In this document: piece after piece, positions 1-8,567 of the stretch
How positions within the stretch are numbered: the first letter of the stretch is position 1
Layout of the letters: each line of letters opens with the position of its first letter
Assembly (NCBI GenBank): GCA_947476215.1
Contig: CANJQI010000037.1
Coordinates: forward strand, 1 to 36,811
Source: Betaproteobacteria bacterium
GTDB lineage: Bacteria > Pseudomonadota > Gammaproteobacteria > Burkholderiales > SG8-41
DNA length: 36,811 nt
Reading direction: 5' to 3'
Program-made: the position numbers and the translations under genes
Notes under the pieces: generated by a model
What the model was told of the DNA's origin: nothing
Seen by the model: the letters and a program-made list of their open reading frames with translations, nothing else
The model's database searches: none

Positions 1-540
1 GACTTTTTAATTCCTGAGGTGTTTAACCGTGTTAATAACTACCTGTTGCAGGTACTCCAGAAGTTTTTGGATGAGGGCGTCGTAGCACATTCAAGTATCA
101 ATAGTTTGCGTGAATTGCTTCTAAAAAATGAGGACGTTATACGGCAGTTAAACTCGCATGACTTTATCAAAAGCCTGGTTCATCTTGTAATGCCTGATCG
201 GGCAAGTCTTCTGGATCGGGCAATGGGACGTCCAACTACTCTGTTGTTAGATATGATACGCAACCGCGAGGGACCATTCGAGCGGGGTGTAATCAGTGCC
301 CCCTTTCATGCTTTTTGTGCAGATCTACATCCGTTGTTCAATCTGGCTCCTGGGCAACGCATATACCCGGCGCATCTTTTGGATGCTCTGCTTCAATGCA
401 ATTGGTTGGACTGCGGGCGAGTGACAAGCGCGGAGTTCTCAACGCGCCGCCATGTGTACTGCGCGCCTGAACTGATTCACGCGTCAAAGTCAGAACTCCG
501 GCGCATGGTCGAGGATGCTATCAACATGCGGGGGGCTTGA
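1..540 (+). CDS. C-terminal part of an unrecognised protein (partial)
   Basis: The frame is open from base 1 to the TGA at 538-540, so the gene begins before the window and only about 179 residues are visible. The ORF track starts it at a GTG at 19, but the preceding codons (D-F-L-I-P-E) are also open. I do not recognise the family. The visible part is mostly helical-looking and ends with a basic stretch (STRRHVYCAPELI, then SKSELRRMVED) that vaguely recalls C-terminal regions of phage or plasmid replication proteins, but this is only an impression. Codon use is clearly more AT-rich than in the trp genes that follow. Together with the non-coding tail to 840 this suggests horizontally acquired DNA. 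Confidence 0.6.
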   Translation, partial: DFLIPEVFNRVNNYLLQVLQKFLDEGVVAHSSINSLRELLLKNEDVIRQLNSHDFIKSLVHLVMPDRASLLDRAMGRPTTLLLDMIRNREGPFERGVISAPFHAFCADLHPLFNLAPGQRIYPAHLLDALLQCNWLDCGRVTSAEFSTRRHVYCAPELIHASKSELRRMVEDAINMRGA

Positions 541-769
541 AACTTAAAGCATGGCGGGATTGGGCGAAAGCAGGCTCGGGGCTAATTTCGCAGAAAGGCC
601 ACCCCCCTACGGCCTGACTTTGAAAAAGAATCAAAAACAAGCAAAGGGAGGCTTTTCATTTGTGCGAGGGCTTACGCTTGCGGGCATTTCAGGCGAAAAT
701 TGACGTCTGCGGTTTGCTGCCGAAACCGCAATATTTTGCCCTTGCTAGATGCGAAGCAGCCCCAAAAAT

Positions 770-792
770 TGGGGGTATTAGTGGGGGTATCA
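770..792. repeat. Tandem 11-bp direct repeat (TGGGGGTATYA)
   Basis: TGGGGGTATTA at 770-780 and TGGGGGTATCA at 782-792 are near-identical and lie one base apart, about one helical turn. From memory, similar spaced G-rich boxes occur next to tyrosine-recombinase genes and attachment sites, so these may be arm-type integrase sites or an attachment-site remnant. They also lie just upstream of the candidate trpG -10 box and could bind a regulator. Neither role can be proved here. Confidence 0.4.
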
Positions 793-797
793 AACGG

Positions 798-803
798 TAT
801 AAT
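798..803 (+). promoter_or_regulatory. Candidate -10 box for trpGDC
   Basis: A perfect TATAAT lies 40 bases upstream of the trpG ATG. No good TTGACA is found at 16-18 bp; the G-rich direct repeat occupies that space. If active, it would need an activator or rely on a weak -35. Because trpE is not adjacent in this window, trpG needs a promoter close by. Confidence 0.4.
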
Positions 804-843
804 CTAAATAATAATGGTTATATAACAGATAGTTAGGCTTGAC

Positions 844-1416
844 ATGCTGCTCATGATCGACAACTACGATTCCTTTACCTACAACCTCGTGCAGTATTTC
901 GGCGAGCTTGAGCAGGAGGTCGTGGTTCACCGTAACGACGAAATCACGCTGGAGCGCGTTGCCGAGCTTAGTCCGCGCCACATCGTTATTTCCCCTGGCC
1001 CGTGCACGCCGAATGAGGCGGGGATTTCGGTTCCGCTGATCAAGCAGTTCGCCGGCAAGATTCCGATCCTCGGCGTGTGTCTCGGTCACCAGGCGATCGG
1101 CCAGGCGATGGGTGGCAAGATCGTCCATGCCAAGCAGGTTATGCATGGCAAGACCTCGGCTATTCAGCACAATTCGACCAGCGTGTTTCGCGGACTGCCG
1201 AATCCGTTTCAGGCGACGCGTTATCATTCGCTGGTAATCGAGCACGCCAGCATGCCGGACTGTCTTGAGATCACGGCATGGACGGAGGATGGCGAGATCA
1301 TGGGTGTGCGGCACAAGACATTGCCGGTCGAGGGCGTGCAGTTTCATCCGGAATCCATATTGACGGAGAGCGGCCATGCGCTGCTCAAAAATTTTTTGCA
1401 GGGAGACAGAGCATGA
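844..1416 (+). CDS. trpG: Anthranilate synthase component II (glutamine amidotransferase)
   Basis: This is a class I glutamine amidotransferase of 190 residues, the normal length. It releases ammonia from glutamine for TrpE, which makes anthranilate from chorismate. The N-terminus [14 protein letters not shown] is typical. The nucleophile Cys79 lies in GVCLGHQ, and the His168/Glu170 pair lies in FHPES. In many proteobacteria the same subunit also serves p-aminobenzoate synthase (PabA). The ATG at 844 is chosen because the motif follows at once; the ribosome binding site is weak. The gene overlaps trpD by ATGA. Its partner trpE is not visible upstream, where foreign-looking DNA lies instead. 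Confidence 0.97.
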   Translation: MLLMIDNYDSFTYNLVQYFGELEQEVVVHRNDEITLERVAELSPRHIVISPGPCTPNEAGISVPLIKQFAGKIPILGVCLGHQAIGQAMGGKIVHAKQVMHGKTSAIQHNSTSVFRGLPNPFQATRYHSLVIEHASMPDCLEITAWTEDGEIMGVRHKTLPVEGVQFHPESILTESGHALLKNFLQGDRA

Positions 1417-2441
1417 CGCCACAGGAAGCGTTAACGCGCATCATCGAGCACCGTGAAATTTTTCAGGAAGAAATGCTGTCGCTGATGCGACAGATCATGA
1501 GCGGTGAGGTGTCGCCGACGTTGATCGCGGCGATCATCACCGGGTTGCGCGTGAAGAAGGAAACCATAGGCGAAATCGCCGCCGCGGCGCAGGTCATGCG
1601 CGAATTTGCGACCAAGGTTCCGGTCGGGGACGACGCCGGCATGGTTGATACCTGTGGCACCGGAGGCGATGCGGCGCATAGTTTCAACATTTCGACCGCC
1701 TCCGCATTTGTCGCAGCCGCAGCCGGCGCCAAGGTTGCAAAACATGGTGGACGATCGGTGTCCAGCAAGTCCGGCAGTGCCGACGTGCTCGAAGCACTGG
1801 GTGCCAATATCAATCTCAAGCCCGAGCAGGTCGCGCAGTCGATTGCTGAAACCGGTGTCGGGTTTATGTTCGCGCCGAATCACCATAGCGCCATGAAATA
1901 CGCGGCGCCGGTGCGCAAGGAACTGGGTATACGCACGATATTCAACATTCTCGGGCCGCTGACGAATCCGGCCGGCGCCAGGAATCAGGTCATGGGCGTA
2001 TTTCACCGCGACCTGGTCGGCATACAGGCGCATGTATTGCAACGCCTCGGCAGCCGGCGCGTGATGATAGTGCACGGGATCGAGGGCCTCGACGAAATTT
2101 CGGTCGCGGGTCCGACACTGATCGGTGAACTCAAGAACAACGAAGTGCGCGAATACGAGATCAAGCCCGCTGATTTCGGAATCTCCACGCACACCAATGA
2201 CGCGATACGCGTTGACGGCGCGGATCAGTCGAAAACAATGCTGCTGGCAGCACTCGACAACCAGGCCGGGGCGGCGCGGGATATCGTTGCGCTCAACGCA
2301 GGGGCCAGCATATACGTCGCCGGCCTTGCGGATACCCATGCAGGTGGCGTGAAGAAAGCGCAGGAAGTGATGGCAAACGGCGCGGCACGCCGGAAACTTG
2401 ACCAGTTCGTCGCGGTTACCCAGCGTCTTGCAACTGCCTGA
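1413..2441 (+). CDS. trpD: Anthranilate phosphoribosyltransferase
   Basis: TrpD transfers the phosphoribosyl group of PRPP to anthranilate, the second step of tryptophan synthesis. It has 342 residues, the usual size. The glycine-rich PRPP-binding motif VDTCGTGGD is followed by [33 protein letters not shown] and [11 protein letters not shown], all diagnostic of the family. The ORF track extends the frame back to 1278, but that part lies inside trpG in another frame. The start at 1413 overlaps the trpG stop as ATGA, indicating translational coupling. A GGGAGA sequence about ten bases upstream serves as ribosome binding site. Confidence 0.97.
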   Translation: MTPQEALTRIIEHREIFQEEMLSLMRQIMSGEVSPTLIAAIITGLRVKKETIGEIAAAAQVMREFATKVPVGDDAGMVDTCGTGGDAAHSFNISTASAFVAAAAGAKVAKHGGRSVSSKSGSADVLEALGANINLKPEQVAQSIAETGVGFMFAPNHHSAMKYAAPVRKELGIRTIFNILGPLTNPAGARNQVMGVFHRDLVGIQAHVLQRLGSRRVMIVHGIEGLDEISVAGPTLIGELKNNEVREYEIKPADFGISTHTNDAIRVDGADQSKTMLLAALDNQAGAARDIVALNAGASIYVAGLADTHAGGVKKAQEVMANGAARRKLDQFVAVTQRLATA

Positions 2442-2497
2442 CGCAACCGGGGCCGACCGGCGGTCACGGTTGGTTGCTGCCAACGGCGCTGGACTGG

Positions 2498-2638
2498 CAG
2501 TCTGTTGAAATTCGATCCGTCACACCGTCGGAGGCCGGTGCCCAGAGAGCGCGAGTCAATCGAATCAACACCTTAATGGATGCCGGTTTTCACCGGCATG
2601 ACGAAATGATTACCACTGTGACAATTTTCAACAAACTG
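2498..2638. repeat. MITE-like element with terminal inverted repeats
   Basis: CAGTCTGTTGAAA at 2498-2510 and TTTCAACAAACTG at 2626-2638 are inverted copies with one mismatch, about 141 bp apart. No gene lies between them. Inside is a perfect 8-bp hairpin at 2580-2599 (ATGCCGGT, loop TTTC, ACCGGCAT), resembling the common dispersed repeat of the form GGATGCCGG...CCGGCATGACG. The element splits trpD from trpC, which are usually closer. It could be a non-autonomous insertion or a REP-type element; the hairpin may weaken read-through into trpC. Confidence 0.5.
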
Positions 2639-2661
2639 CTAGACCGGATTTGAGATTACCC

Positions 2662-3459
2662 GTGAGCGACATCCTTACACGCATTATCGATACCAAGCGG
2701 CAGGAAGTACGCGCCGCGCAATCCGCGCTGCCGTTGACTGCGTTGCACGAACTGGCGCGCGCCACGGAACCTCCGCGCGATTTCATCGCGGCATTGCGCT
2801 CGAAAATTGCCGCCGGCAAGGCAGCGGTCATCGCCGAAATCAAGAAGGCCAGTCCCAGCCGCGGCGTGCTGCGCGAGGATTTTGATCCTGCGGCGATCGC
2901 GGCAAGCTATGAACGCTACGGCGCCGCCTGCCTGTCGGTGCTGACAGACGCACAGTATTTTCAGGGCAGTGCCGAGTATCTGAAATCCGCGCGGCGCGCC
3001 TGCAGGCTTCCCGTATTGCGCAAGGATTTCATGATCGACCCGTATCAGGTTTATGAGGCGCGCGCGATGGGCGCCGACTGCATCCTTTTGATCGTCGCCG
3101 CACTTGAGGATGCGCTCATGTGCGAACTGGAGCAAACTGCGCAGTCGCTGGGAATGGCGGTGCTGGTAGAGGTGCATGATGGCGCCGAACTAGATCGTGC
3201 GCTTGCATTGCAAACGCCGCTGCTGGGTATAAACAATCGTAACCTGCGGACCTTCGAGACGCAGCTCGACGTCACGCTGCGATTACTCGACAAAGTCCCG
3301 GGAAATCGTATCGTAATAACGGAAAGCGGCATACTGACCACCGACGACGTAGCACGTATGCGTGACAAAAAAGTAAACAGTTTTCTGGTGGGCGAAGCGT
3401 TCATGCGTGCGCCGGATCCGGGCGTTGAGCTCGAACGGCTGTTCGCGGGCGGCGCCTAA
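2662..3459 (+). CDS. trpC: Indole-3-glycerol phosphate synthase
   Basis: TrpC closes the indole ring, converting CdRP to indole-3-glycerol phosphate. The product has 265 residues and folds as a TIM barrel. Typical motifs are [13 protein letters not shown] (catalytic Lys), [40 protein letters not shown], the ESGI phosphate-binding turn and FLVGEAFM. The track starts at a TTG (2650), but the GTG at 2662 gives [16 protein letters not shown], which is how family members begin. There is no trpF fusion. The gene stands 220 bp after trpD, separated by the inverted-repeat element. Confidence 0.95.
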   Translation: MSDILTRIIDTKRQEVRAAQSALPLTALHELARATEPPRDFIAALRSKIAAGKAAVIAEIKKASPSRGVLREDFDPAAIAASYERYGAACLSVLTDAQYFQGSAEYLKSARRACRLPVLRKDFMIDPYQVYEARAMGADCILLIVAALEDALMCELEQTAQSLGMAVLVEVHDGAELDRALALQTPLLGINNRNLRTFETQLDVTLRLLDKVPGNRIVITESGILTTDDVARMRDKKVNSFLVGEAFMRAPDPGVELERLFAGGA

Positions 3460-3481
3460 GAACATTCGCAAGGAAACGAAT

Positions 3482-4108
3482 ATGCTTGATCTCGATCGTC
3501 TGATAATTGCTTTCGACAATGGTCTGCGTACCTTGTTGGCGCCTGCCCATAGCGGCCGTCCGCATCCGGACCGCGGCGTCGCCGATGCGCCGCTCAGTGG
3601 CGAGGAAAAGCAGCTTGCTGCCTCGTTGATGCGCGTCAACCACAGTGGTGAAATCTGCGCGCAGGCGCTGTATCAGGGGCAGTCGTTGACCGCACGCAAT
3701 CCGCAGGCGCGCGCCGCGCTGGAGCGGGCTGCCGTGGAGGAAACCGACCACCTCGCCTGGACCGCGCGGCGCATCGAGGAACTCGGAGGCCGTATCAGTC
3801 TCTTGAATCCGTTGTGGTACGCGAGTTCGTTTGCACTCGGCGCCGCCGCCGGACTGTTGGGCGACAAGTGGAATCTCGGATTTCTGGCGGAGACGGAACG
3901 CCAGGTGGAGGGGCATCTCGCCGGTCACCTGGAGCGTTTGCCGGCGCACGATGAAAAAAGCCGGGCAGTGCTGGAAGAGATGAAAAACGACGAAGCGCGT
4001 CACGCCCGTTCCGCCGTTGAACATGGCGCCGCCGACCTGCCCGCACCGGTCAAGCACGCGATGAAACTGGGATCGAAAGTGATGACGGGGATTACGTACT
4101 GGATATAG
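3482..4108 (+). CDS. coq7: 2-nonaprenyl-3-methyl-6-methoxy-1,4-benzoquinol hydroxylase (Coq7)
   Basis: Coq7 is a membrane-associated di-iron hydroxylase of ubiquinone synthesis, which many betaproteobacteria use instead of UbiF. It has 208 residues. The carboxylate/histidine iron ligands are visible as Glu57 (HSGEICAQ), Glu87 and His90 (EETDHL), Glu143 (VEGHL), and Glu171 and His174 (NDEARH). A hydrophobic segment around residues 112-127 fits interfacial membrane binding. The track begins at 3407 inside trpC; the ATG at 3482 is preceded by AAGGAAA and follows trpC by 22 bases, so it is probably co-transcribed with the trp genes. Confidence 0.95.
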   Translation: MLDLDRLIIAFDNGLRTLLAPAHSGRPHPDRGVADAPLSGEEKQLAASLMRVNHSGEICAQALYQGQSLTARNPQARAALERAAVEETDHLAWTARRIEELGGRISLLNPLWYASSFALGAAAGLLGDKWNLGFLAETERQVEGHLAGHLERLPAHDEKSRAVLEEMKNDEARHARSAVEHGAADLPAPVKHAMKLGSKVMTGITYWI

Positions 4109-4121
4109 GGTTCAAATAAAC

Positions 4122-4538
4122 TCACTCTTCCCGTATCTCAAAATCATGCGTAATCGCGGCGGTTTTCGCCAGCATGATCGATGCTGAGCAGTATTTCTCG
4201 GCCGACAGGTGTATCGCGCGCTCGACCTGCTGCGGCTTCAACGCTTTGCCGCTGACGATATAGTGGAAGTGTATCTTGGTGAATACCTTGGGGTCCTCGT
4301 CGGCGCGCTCGGAATCGATTTCGACCACGCAGTCAGTGACGTCGGCGCGCCCCTTTTTCAGGATATGGACTACATCGTAGGCCGAGCAACCGCCGGTGCC
4401 GATCAAGACCGTTTCCATGGGCCGCATGCCTAAATTGCGGCCTCCGCCTTCGGGCGCGCCGTCCATCACTAGTGCATGGCCGCTGCCGGATTCCCCCATA
4501 AAGCAGACGTTTTCTATCCATTTGATGCGAGCTTTCAT
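4122..4538 (-). CDS. OsmC/YhfA-type peroxiredoxin-like protein
   Basis: This is a 138-residue OsmC-fold protein. Members reduce organic hydroperoxides with two cysteines, here Cys51 in GTGGCSAYDVV and Cys117 in KYCSASIML. The start MKARIKWIENVCFMGESGSGH resembles the YhfA subgroup rather than Ohr. The track extends the frame to 4757, but those residues are unlike the family; the ATG at 4538 has a GGGTAGGG-type site upstream. The gene converges on coq7 with 13 bases between the stops. The exact substrate of the YhfA subgroup is not established, so the gene symbol is left blank. Confidence 0.9.
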   Translation of the reverse strand: MKARIKWIENVCFMGESGSGHALVMDGAPEGGGRNLGMRPMETVLIGTGGCSAYDVVHILKKGRADVTDCVVEIDSERADEDPKVFTKIHFHYIVSGKALKPQQVERAIHLSAEKYCSASIMLAKTAAITHDFEIREE

Positions 4539-4704
4539 GGCCCTACCCTGTTTGTATGCAAAACAGGAAGATACCAGATCAGGTGTGCATTTTCGCGAAC
4601 CGTGATCCGTAGTCTCACCGGCGACTCGTCCTTCCATGCCTCTGAAAGGAGATTGTGCTGGTATCAGGCTGTTTACATGGACATAATCCAGTCTCAAGGG
4701 AATT

Positions 4705-4734
4705 TTGACAGGAAAGGAATTTTTGTCATATAAT
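4705..4734 (+). promoter_or_regulatory. Consensus sigma-70 promoter for rplM-rpsI
   Basis: TTGACA at 4705-4710 and TATAAT at 4729-4734 are perfect hexamers with an 18-bp spacer, giving a start about 40 bases before the rplM ATG. This is the strongest promoter in the window and fits a highly expressed ribosomal operon. Confidence 0.85.
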
Positions 4735-4783
4735 CCAAGGCTTTCCGTCGTTTGCAACGGCTTTCAAAGGTAGTGGGGCAGTT

Positions 4784-5218
4784 ATGAAAACATTTGTGGC
4801 GAAAGCCCATGAAGTCACGCACGACTGGGTCTTGGTCGATGCGCAGGACAAAGTGCTGGGGCGGCTCGCCGCGGCACTTGCACACCGTTTGCGCGGTAAG
4901 CACAAGCCGGAATTCACACCGCATGTCGACACTGGCGACTGTATCGTCGTGGTCAATGTAGACAAGTTGCGCGTCACGGGTAACAAGGCAAACGCCAAGA
5001 TGTATCACCGTCACAGCACCTATCCGGGCGGCATCTATAGCACCACTTTCGGCAAGTTGCATGCGCGCCATCCCGGCCGCGTGCTTGAAATCGCCGTCAA
5101 GGGCATGCTGCCCAAGGGGCCGCTGGGCTATGCGATGCTGAAGAAGCTCAAGGTATATGCGGGCACGAGTCATCCTCATGTCGCACAACAACCCAAACCT
5201 CTCGAAATAAGGGCCTGA
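4784..5218 (+). CDS. rplM: 50S ribosomal protein L13
   Basis: L13 is an early-assembly protein of the large ribosomal subunit. The product has 144 residues, close to the usual 142. The hallmark segments are [34 protein letters not shown], a [12 protein letters not shown] block and [14 protein letters not shown]. It is followed after four bases by rpsI, the conserved L13-S9 pair, and is driven by the consensus promoter upstream. Confidence 0.98.
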   Translation: MKTFVAKAHEVTHDWVLVDAQDKVLGRLAAALAHRLRGKHKPEFTPHVDTGDCIVVVNVDKLRVTGNKANAKMYHRHSTYPGGIYSTTFGKLHARHPGRVLEIAVKGMLPKGPLGYAMLKKLKVYAGTSHPHVAQQPKPLEIRA

Positions 5219-5222
5219 TTCC

Positions 5223-5624
5223 ATGTCAGCCAAGCAAACGCAATATAGCTACGGCACGGGCCGTCGCAAGAGCGCTGTCGCGCGTGTTTTTATCAAGCCG
5301 GGCAAAGGCGACATCGTCGTCAATGACAAACCCGTCGATATATTTTTCTCCCGTGAAACCGGACGCATGATCGTGCGCCAGCCGCTGGTGCTTATCGACA
5401 AGGTTAATGATTTCGATATCATGGTCAATGTGGATGGCGGCGGTGAATCCGGTCAGGCCGGCGCGGTTCGTCATGGCATTACGCGCGCACTGATCCAATT
5501 TGATGAGACACTCAAACCCGTGCTCAAGAAAGCCGGATTCGTGACACGTGATGCGCGGGAAGTCGAGCGCAAGAAAGTCGGCTTGCGCAAGGCGCGGCGC
5601 CGCAAGCAGTTCTCGAAACGCTAA
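5223..5624 (+). CDS. rpsI: 30S ribosomal protein S9
   Basis: S9 is a small-subunit protein whose basic C-terminal tail reaches the P-site tRNA. The product has 133 residues with the typical [14 protein letters not shown] start, [19 protein letters not shown] centre and [18 protein letters not shown] end. It follows rplM directly and is closed by a strong terminator. Confidence 0.98.
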   Translation: MSAKQTQYSYGTGRRKSAVARVFIKPGKGDIVVNDKPVDIFFSRETGRMIVRQPLVLIDKVNDFDIMVNVDGGGESGQAGAVRHGITRALIQFDETLKPVLKKAGFVTRDAREVERKKVGLRKARRRKQFSKR

Positions 5625-5632
5625 TCGGCCCC

Positions 5633-5659
5633 AAAAAGCCGCCTTCGGGCGGCTTTTTT
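5633..5659 (+). terminator. Rho-independent terminator after rpsI
   Basis: A perfect 6-bp GC stem (GCCGCC/GGCGGC) with a TTCG tetraloop at 5638-5653 is followed by six Ts and preceded by five As, so it may work in both directions. It lies nine bases after the rpsI stop. Confidence 0.95.
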
Positions 5660-5871
5660 GTTATTGGGCTTGCGTATCGGCGCGGATAGTCGATACGCGG
5701 TATCCGCGCGGTCGTCACCGCTCGTAACTTTCCGGAAATCTCAAATGATTCGTCGTTCGCGCCGAGCCTCGGCACAGGGCCGCGATTCGTCCGTGTCGGA
5801 CGGTCCTGGCCTGCCGTTCAATTGATGGCATTCGTTTTAACTTACAATAGCCCGTGACATAGGGTGCGAGT

Positions 5872-6912
5872 ATGGACAATAGAAAACTGAAAGTAGGGAT
5901 AGTGGGCGGCACGGGCTACAGCGGCGTGGAGTTGTTGCGGCTGCTGGCGCATCATCCGCAATGCAGTCTCGCGGTGATTACCTCGCGCGGCGAAGCGGGC
6001 ACGCCGGTCGCCACGATGTTTCCCAGTCTGCGCGGCCACGTGGCGCTCGACTTCAGCGCACCGTCGGATGACGCGCTAAAACAATGTGACGTGGTGTTTT
6101 TTGCCACGCCGAATGGGGTGGCCATGCAGCAGGCGCGCATGTTGTTCGACGCCGGTGTGAAGATCGTCGACATTTCCGCGGATTTTCGCCTCAAGGACGT
6201 CACGTCGTGGGAGAAGTGGTATGGCGTCAAGCATGCCTGTCCCGAGCTTGTGGCCGAAGCCGTCTATGGTCTGCCCGAACTGAATCGCGAACAGATCAAG
6301 CACGCGCGCATCGTTGCCAATCCAGGTTGTTACCCGACTTCCGTCCAGCTGGGTTTCATGCCTTTGATCAAGCACAAACTGGTGGATCTCGGACATCTGG
6401 TCGCGGACGCCAAGTCGGGTGTCAGTGGCGCCGGACGCAAAGCTGAAGTGGCAACGCTGTTTTCCGAGGCTTCCGACAATTTCAAGGCGTACGGCGTATC
6501 CGGGCATCGTCATCATCCCGAGATCGTGCAGGGGCTCGAGCAGATGGCGGGGTCCGGGGTCGGACTTACGTTTGTGCCGCACCTGACGCCGATGATACGC
6601 GGCATACATGCGACCTTGTATGCCCGGCTACAGGGCTCTGAAAATCTCCAGACCCTATATGAAAATTTTTACGCCCACGAGCCTTTCGTGGACGTCATGC
6701 CTACAGGCAGCCACCCCGACACACGCTCGGTGCGGGGGAGCAATCTGTGCCGTATTGCCGTGCATCAACCACGCGATGGCGGTACTGCGGTGATACTGTC
6801 CGTTATCGACAACTTGACCAAGGGTGCTGCCGGCCAGGCAATTCAGAACATGAACCTGATGTGCGGTCTGGCGGAAGCAACCGGATTGGAGCAGATCGCA
6901 TTAATGCCCTGA
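5872..6912 (+). CDS. argC: N-acetyl-gamma-glutamyl-phosphate reductase
   Basis: ArgC reduces N-acetylglutamyl phosphate to the semialdehyde with NADPH, the third step of arginine synthesis. At 346 residues it is the long, type 1 form. The nucleotide-binding motif [18 protein letters not shown] is at the N-terminus and the catalytic Cys153 lies in [10 protein letters not shown]. Further family blocks are KSGVSGAGR and FVPHLTPM. The ATG at 5872 is preceded by AGGGTGCGAG. A TACAAT hexamer at 5843-5848 could be a -10 box, but no matching -35 is clear. Confidence 0.97.
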   Translation: MDNRKLKVGIVGGTGYSGVELLRLLAHHPQCSLAVITSRGEAGTPVATMFPSLRGHVALDFSAPSDDALKQCDVVFFATPNGVAMQQARMLFDAGVKIVDISADFRLKDVTSWEKWYGVKHACPELVAEAVYGLPELNREQIKHARIVANPGCYPTSVQLGFMPLIKHKLVDLGHLVADAKSGVSGAGRKAEVATLFSEASDNFKAYGVSGHRHHPEIVQGLEQMAGSGVGLTFVPHLTPMIRGIHATLYARLQGSENLQTLYENFYAHEPFVDVMPTGSHPDTRSVRGSNLCRIAVHQPRDGGTAVILSVIDNLTKGAAGQAIQNMNLMCGLAEATGLEQIALMP

Positions 6913-6929
6913 TCAAAAGGTTGCGGCGC

Positions 6930-7649
6930 ATGTTCGGCATTGCGGCGCCACGCGTCGCGGTACGCACGGCTATGCCGTGGTATCTGCGCTGGTTCGGCCC
7001 GTTGGTGCTGGGATTGACAGTAATGTTGTTGTCGCGCGAGGCCTTTGATTTCGGCAAGAGATTCGCGGGATTCAATCAGAATGAAGTCGAAAGCGAGTTG
7101 CAGAAGCTCAGGGAAGCCAATGCCAGCATGCAGCAGGAACTTACCCAGCTGCGCGGGCAGCTTGCGCAGGGTGACGGACAGCGGCAAATAGAGCGTGCAA
7201 CCTATAACGACCTTGTCAAGCAGATCAAAGCACTTGCCAATGAAAATTCGACAATCAAGGAAGATCTAGTGTTTTTCCAGACGTTAATGCCATCTGGCGG
7301 CAAAGAAGGCGGGGTGACAGCCAGCCGGTTCCTGTTGCAGAGTGAAACGGCACCCGGTGAATACCGCTACCAGTTGTTGTTGACCCAAACCGGTCAACGT
7401 AGTAAAGACTTCGTGGGCAACGTACAATTCGTGGTAAACCTGTTGCAGGACAATAAAAAGATGGTCATGGCATTACCGTCGGACGGAAATAAGGACGCGC
7501 AAGGATTCAAACTGAATTTTCGGTTATATCAACGCCTGGACGGCACGTTTCGGGTTGCTCCCGGCACCGTGGTGAATAGCATACAGGCGCGGGTATTTGA
7601 AAATGGCGCAAGCCAGCCCATATTGACGCAGACGGCCAATGCGTCCTGA
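6930..7649 (+). CDS. DUF6776-type membrane-anchored coiled-coil protein
   Basis: The product has about 239 residues. A single hydrophobic segment (residues ~18-34, WFGPLVLGLTVMLLS) is followed by a coiled coil (~45-105, ELQKLREANASMQQELTQLR) and a beta-rich C-terminal domain, which suggests one membrane anchor and a periplasmic part. I associate this layout, between argC and a bactofilin gene, with the DUF6776 family of betaproteobacteria; its function is unknown. The ORF track begins inside argC at 6747; the ATG at 6930 or the TTG at 6921 are the realistic starts. The bactofilin gene follows after 14 bases, hinting at a joint role in envelope shape. Confidence 0.8.
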   Translation: MFGIAAPRVAVRTAMPWYLRWFGPLVLGLTVMLLSREAFDFGKRFAGFNQNEVESELQKLREANASMQQELTQLRGQLAQGDGQRQIERATYNDLVKQIKALANENSTIKEDLVFFQTLMPSGGKEGGVTASRFLLQSETAPGEYRYQLLLTQTGQRSKDFVGNVQFVVNLLQDNKKMVMALPSDGNKDAQGFKLNFRLYQRLDGTFRVAPGTVVNSIQARVFENGASQPILTQTANAS

Positions 7650-7663
7650 AAGGAACACATTTC

Positions 7664-8071
7664 ATGTTTGGAAACAAGGCGAATAAACCGCAGAGTCGTA
7701 TCGACTGCCTGATAGGCGAGGGAACCACGATAGAAGGGAACATAGAGTTCAGCGGCGGTTTGCGGGTAGACGGTAACGTCCACGGCAACGTGCTCGCAGG
7801 GCAGGGCCAGTCGGGTACGTTGGTGCTGTCGGAGCAGGCACGCATCGACGGCGAAATCCGCGTCTCGCACGCGGTCATCAACGGAACCGTAGCCGGACCG
7901 GTCTATGCGAGCGAATATCTGGAACTGCAGTCCAAAGCCAATGTCACAGGAGATGTTCACTACCGCACGCTTGAAATGCAGTTGGGTGCGATTGTGCAGG
8001 GCAGGCTGGTCTATCAACCCGAGGGCAAGTCCGATAAGGTCGTGCAACTGAAACCAGCGACTGCCGAATGA
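7664..8071 (+). CDS. Bactofilin family cytoskeletal protein
   Basis: Bactofilins polymerise without nucleotide into filaments that place cell-wall or polar proteins. The 135-residue product has the short disordered ends and central repeated beta-helix typical of the family: IDCLIGEGTTIEGNIEF, GGLRVDGNVHGNV, ARIDGEIRVSHAVINGTV and KANVTGDVHYRTLEM. AAAGGA precedes the ATG. It lies in one direction with the membrane coiled-coil gene and, across a short gap, erpA. Bactofilins often sit near M23 peptidases; here one lies about 1.6 kb away on the other strand. Confidence 0.93.
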   Translation: MFGNKANKPQSRIDCLIGEGTTIEGNIEFSGGLRVDGNVHGNVLAGQGQSGTLVLSEQARIDGEIRVSHAVINGTVAGPVYASEYLELQSKANVTGDVHYRTLEMQLGAIVQGRLVYQPEGKSDKVVQLKPATAE

Positions 8072-8163
8072 CCGGAAATAATAGGTATTCCGGCCAATAT
8101 GCTGACTATGATGGCCGGATAGCTTGTTACAATGGCAACAAACCCAAATAGCAGGAGCAGACC

Positions 8164-8514
8164 ATGAATGCAATGACAGAAATGCCCGCACCGCTGGTTT
8201 TTACCGATAACGCCGCCGGCAAGGTGAAACAATTGATTACCGAGGAAGGCAATCCCGGCCTCAAGTTGCGTGTATTCGTGAGTGGCGGCGGCTGCTCGGG
8301 CTTTCAGTATGGATTCACGTTTGACGAAGCGATAAACGAAGATGACACTGCCATGCAGAAAGACGGCGTCACGTTGCTGATAGATCCGATGAGCTTGCAG
8401 TACCTGTCAGGCGCCGAAATCGATTATCAGGAAAACGCCGAAGGCGCGCAGTTTGTCATCAAGAATCCTAATGCGACATCAACCTGCGGCTGCGGCTCGT
8501 CTTTCTCTGCGTAA
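8164..8514 (+). CDS. erpA: Iron-sulfur cluster insertion protein ErpA
   Basis: ErpA is an A-type carrier that delivers [4Fe-4S] or [2Fe-2S] clusters to apo-enzymes. It has 116 residues, with the three cluster-binding cysteines Cys44 ([11 protein letters not shown]), Cys108 and Cys110 ([10 protein letters not shown]). The ATG at 8164 follows AGGAGCAG; a second ATG at 8173 is possible. A TACAAT at 8128-8133 may be a -10 box. The gene ends at a strong terminator shared with anmK. Confidence 0.96.
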   Translation: MNAMTEMPAPLVFTDNAAGKVKQLITEEGNPGLKLRVFVSGGGCSGFQYGFTFDEAINEDDTAMQKDGVTLLIDPMSLQYLSGAEIDYQENAEGAQFVIKNPNATSTCGCGSSFSA

Positions 8515-8522
8515 TTGCTTTT

Positions 8523-8567
8523 CGGGCATGAAAAAAGGGCGCCGAAGGCGCCCTTTTTTCATGCCCG
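8523..8567. terminator. Bidirectional terminator between erpA and anmK
   Basis: Two perfectly complementary 21-base arms flank a GAA loop (8544-8546). The stem core GGGCGCC/GGCGCCC is bordered by six As and six Ts, so it can act as an intrinsic terminator on both strands. The right arm covers the last three codons of anmK. Confidence 0.93.

Larger units (their letters stand above)
541..843. other. Non-coding stretch between foreign gene and trpG
   Basis: No credible gene is seen in these ~300 bases. The stretch contains A-rich segments, the tandem GGGGGTAT boxes and a TATAAT hexamer listed separately. A minus-strand ORF (790-1422) only shadows trpG. It looks like the border of an integrated element: foreign gene, non-coding end, then the native operon. 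Confidence 0.5.

Noticed and set aside
541-843. tRNA gene as the integration target near 541-843
   Set aside because: No cloverleaf or CCA-ending tRNA 3' end could be made out in this stretch.
1278-1412. Extended trpD start in the ORF track
   Set aside because: It overlaps trpG out of frame; the ATGA overlap at 1413 gives the normal N-terminus.
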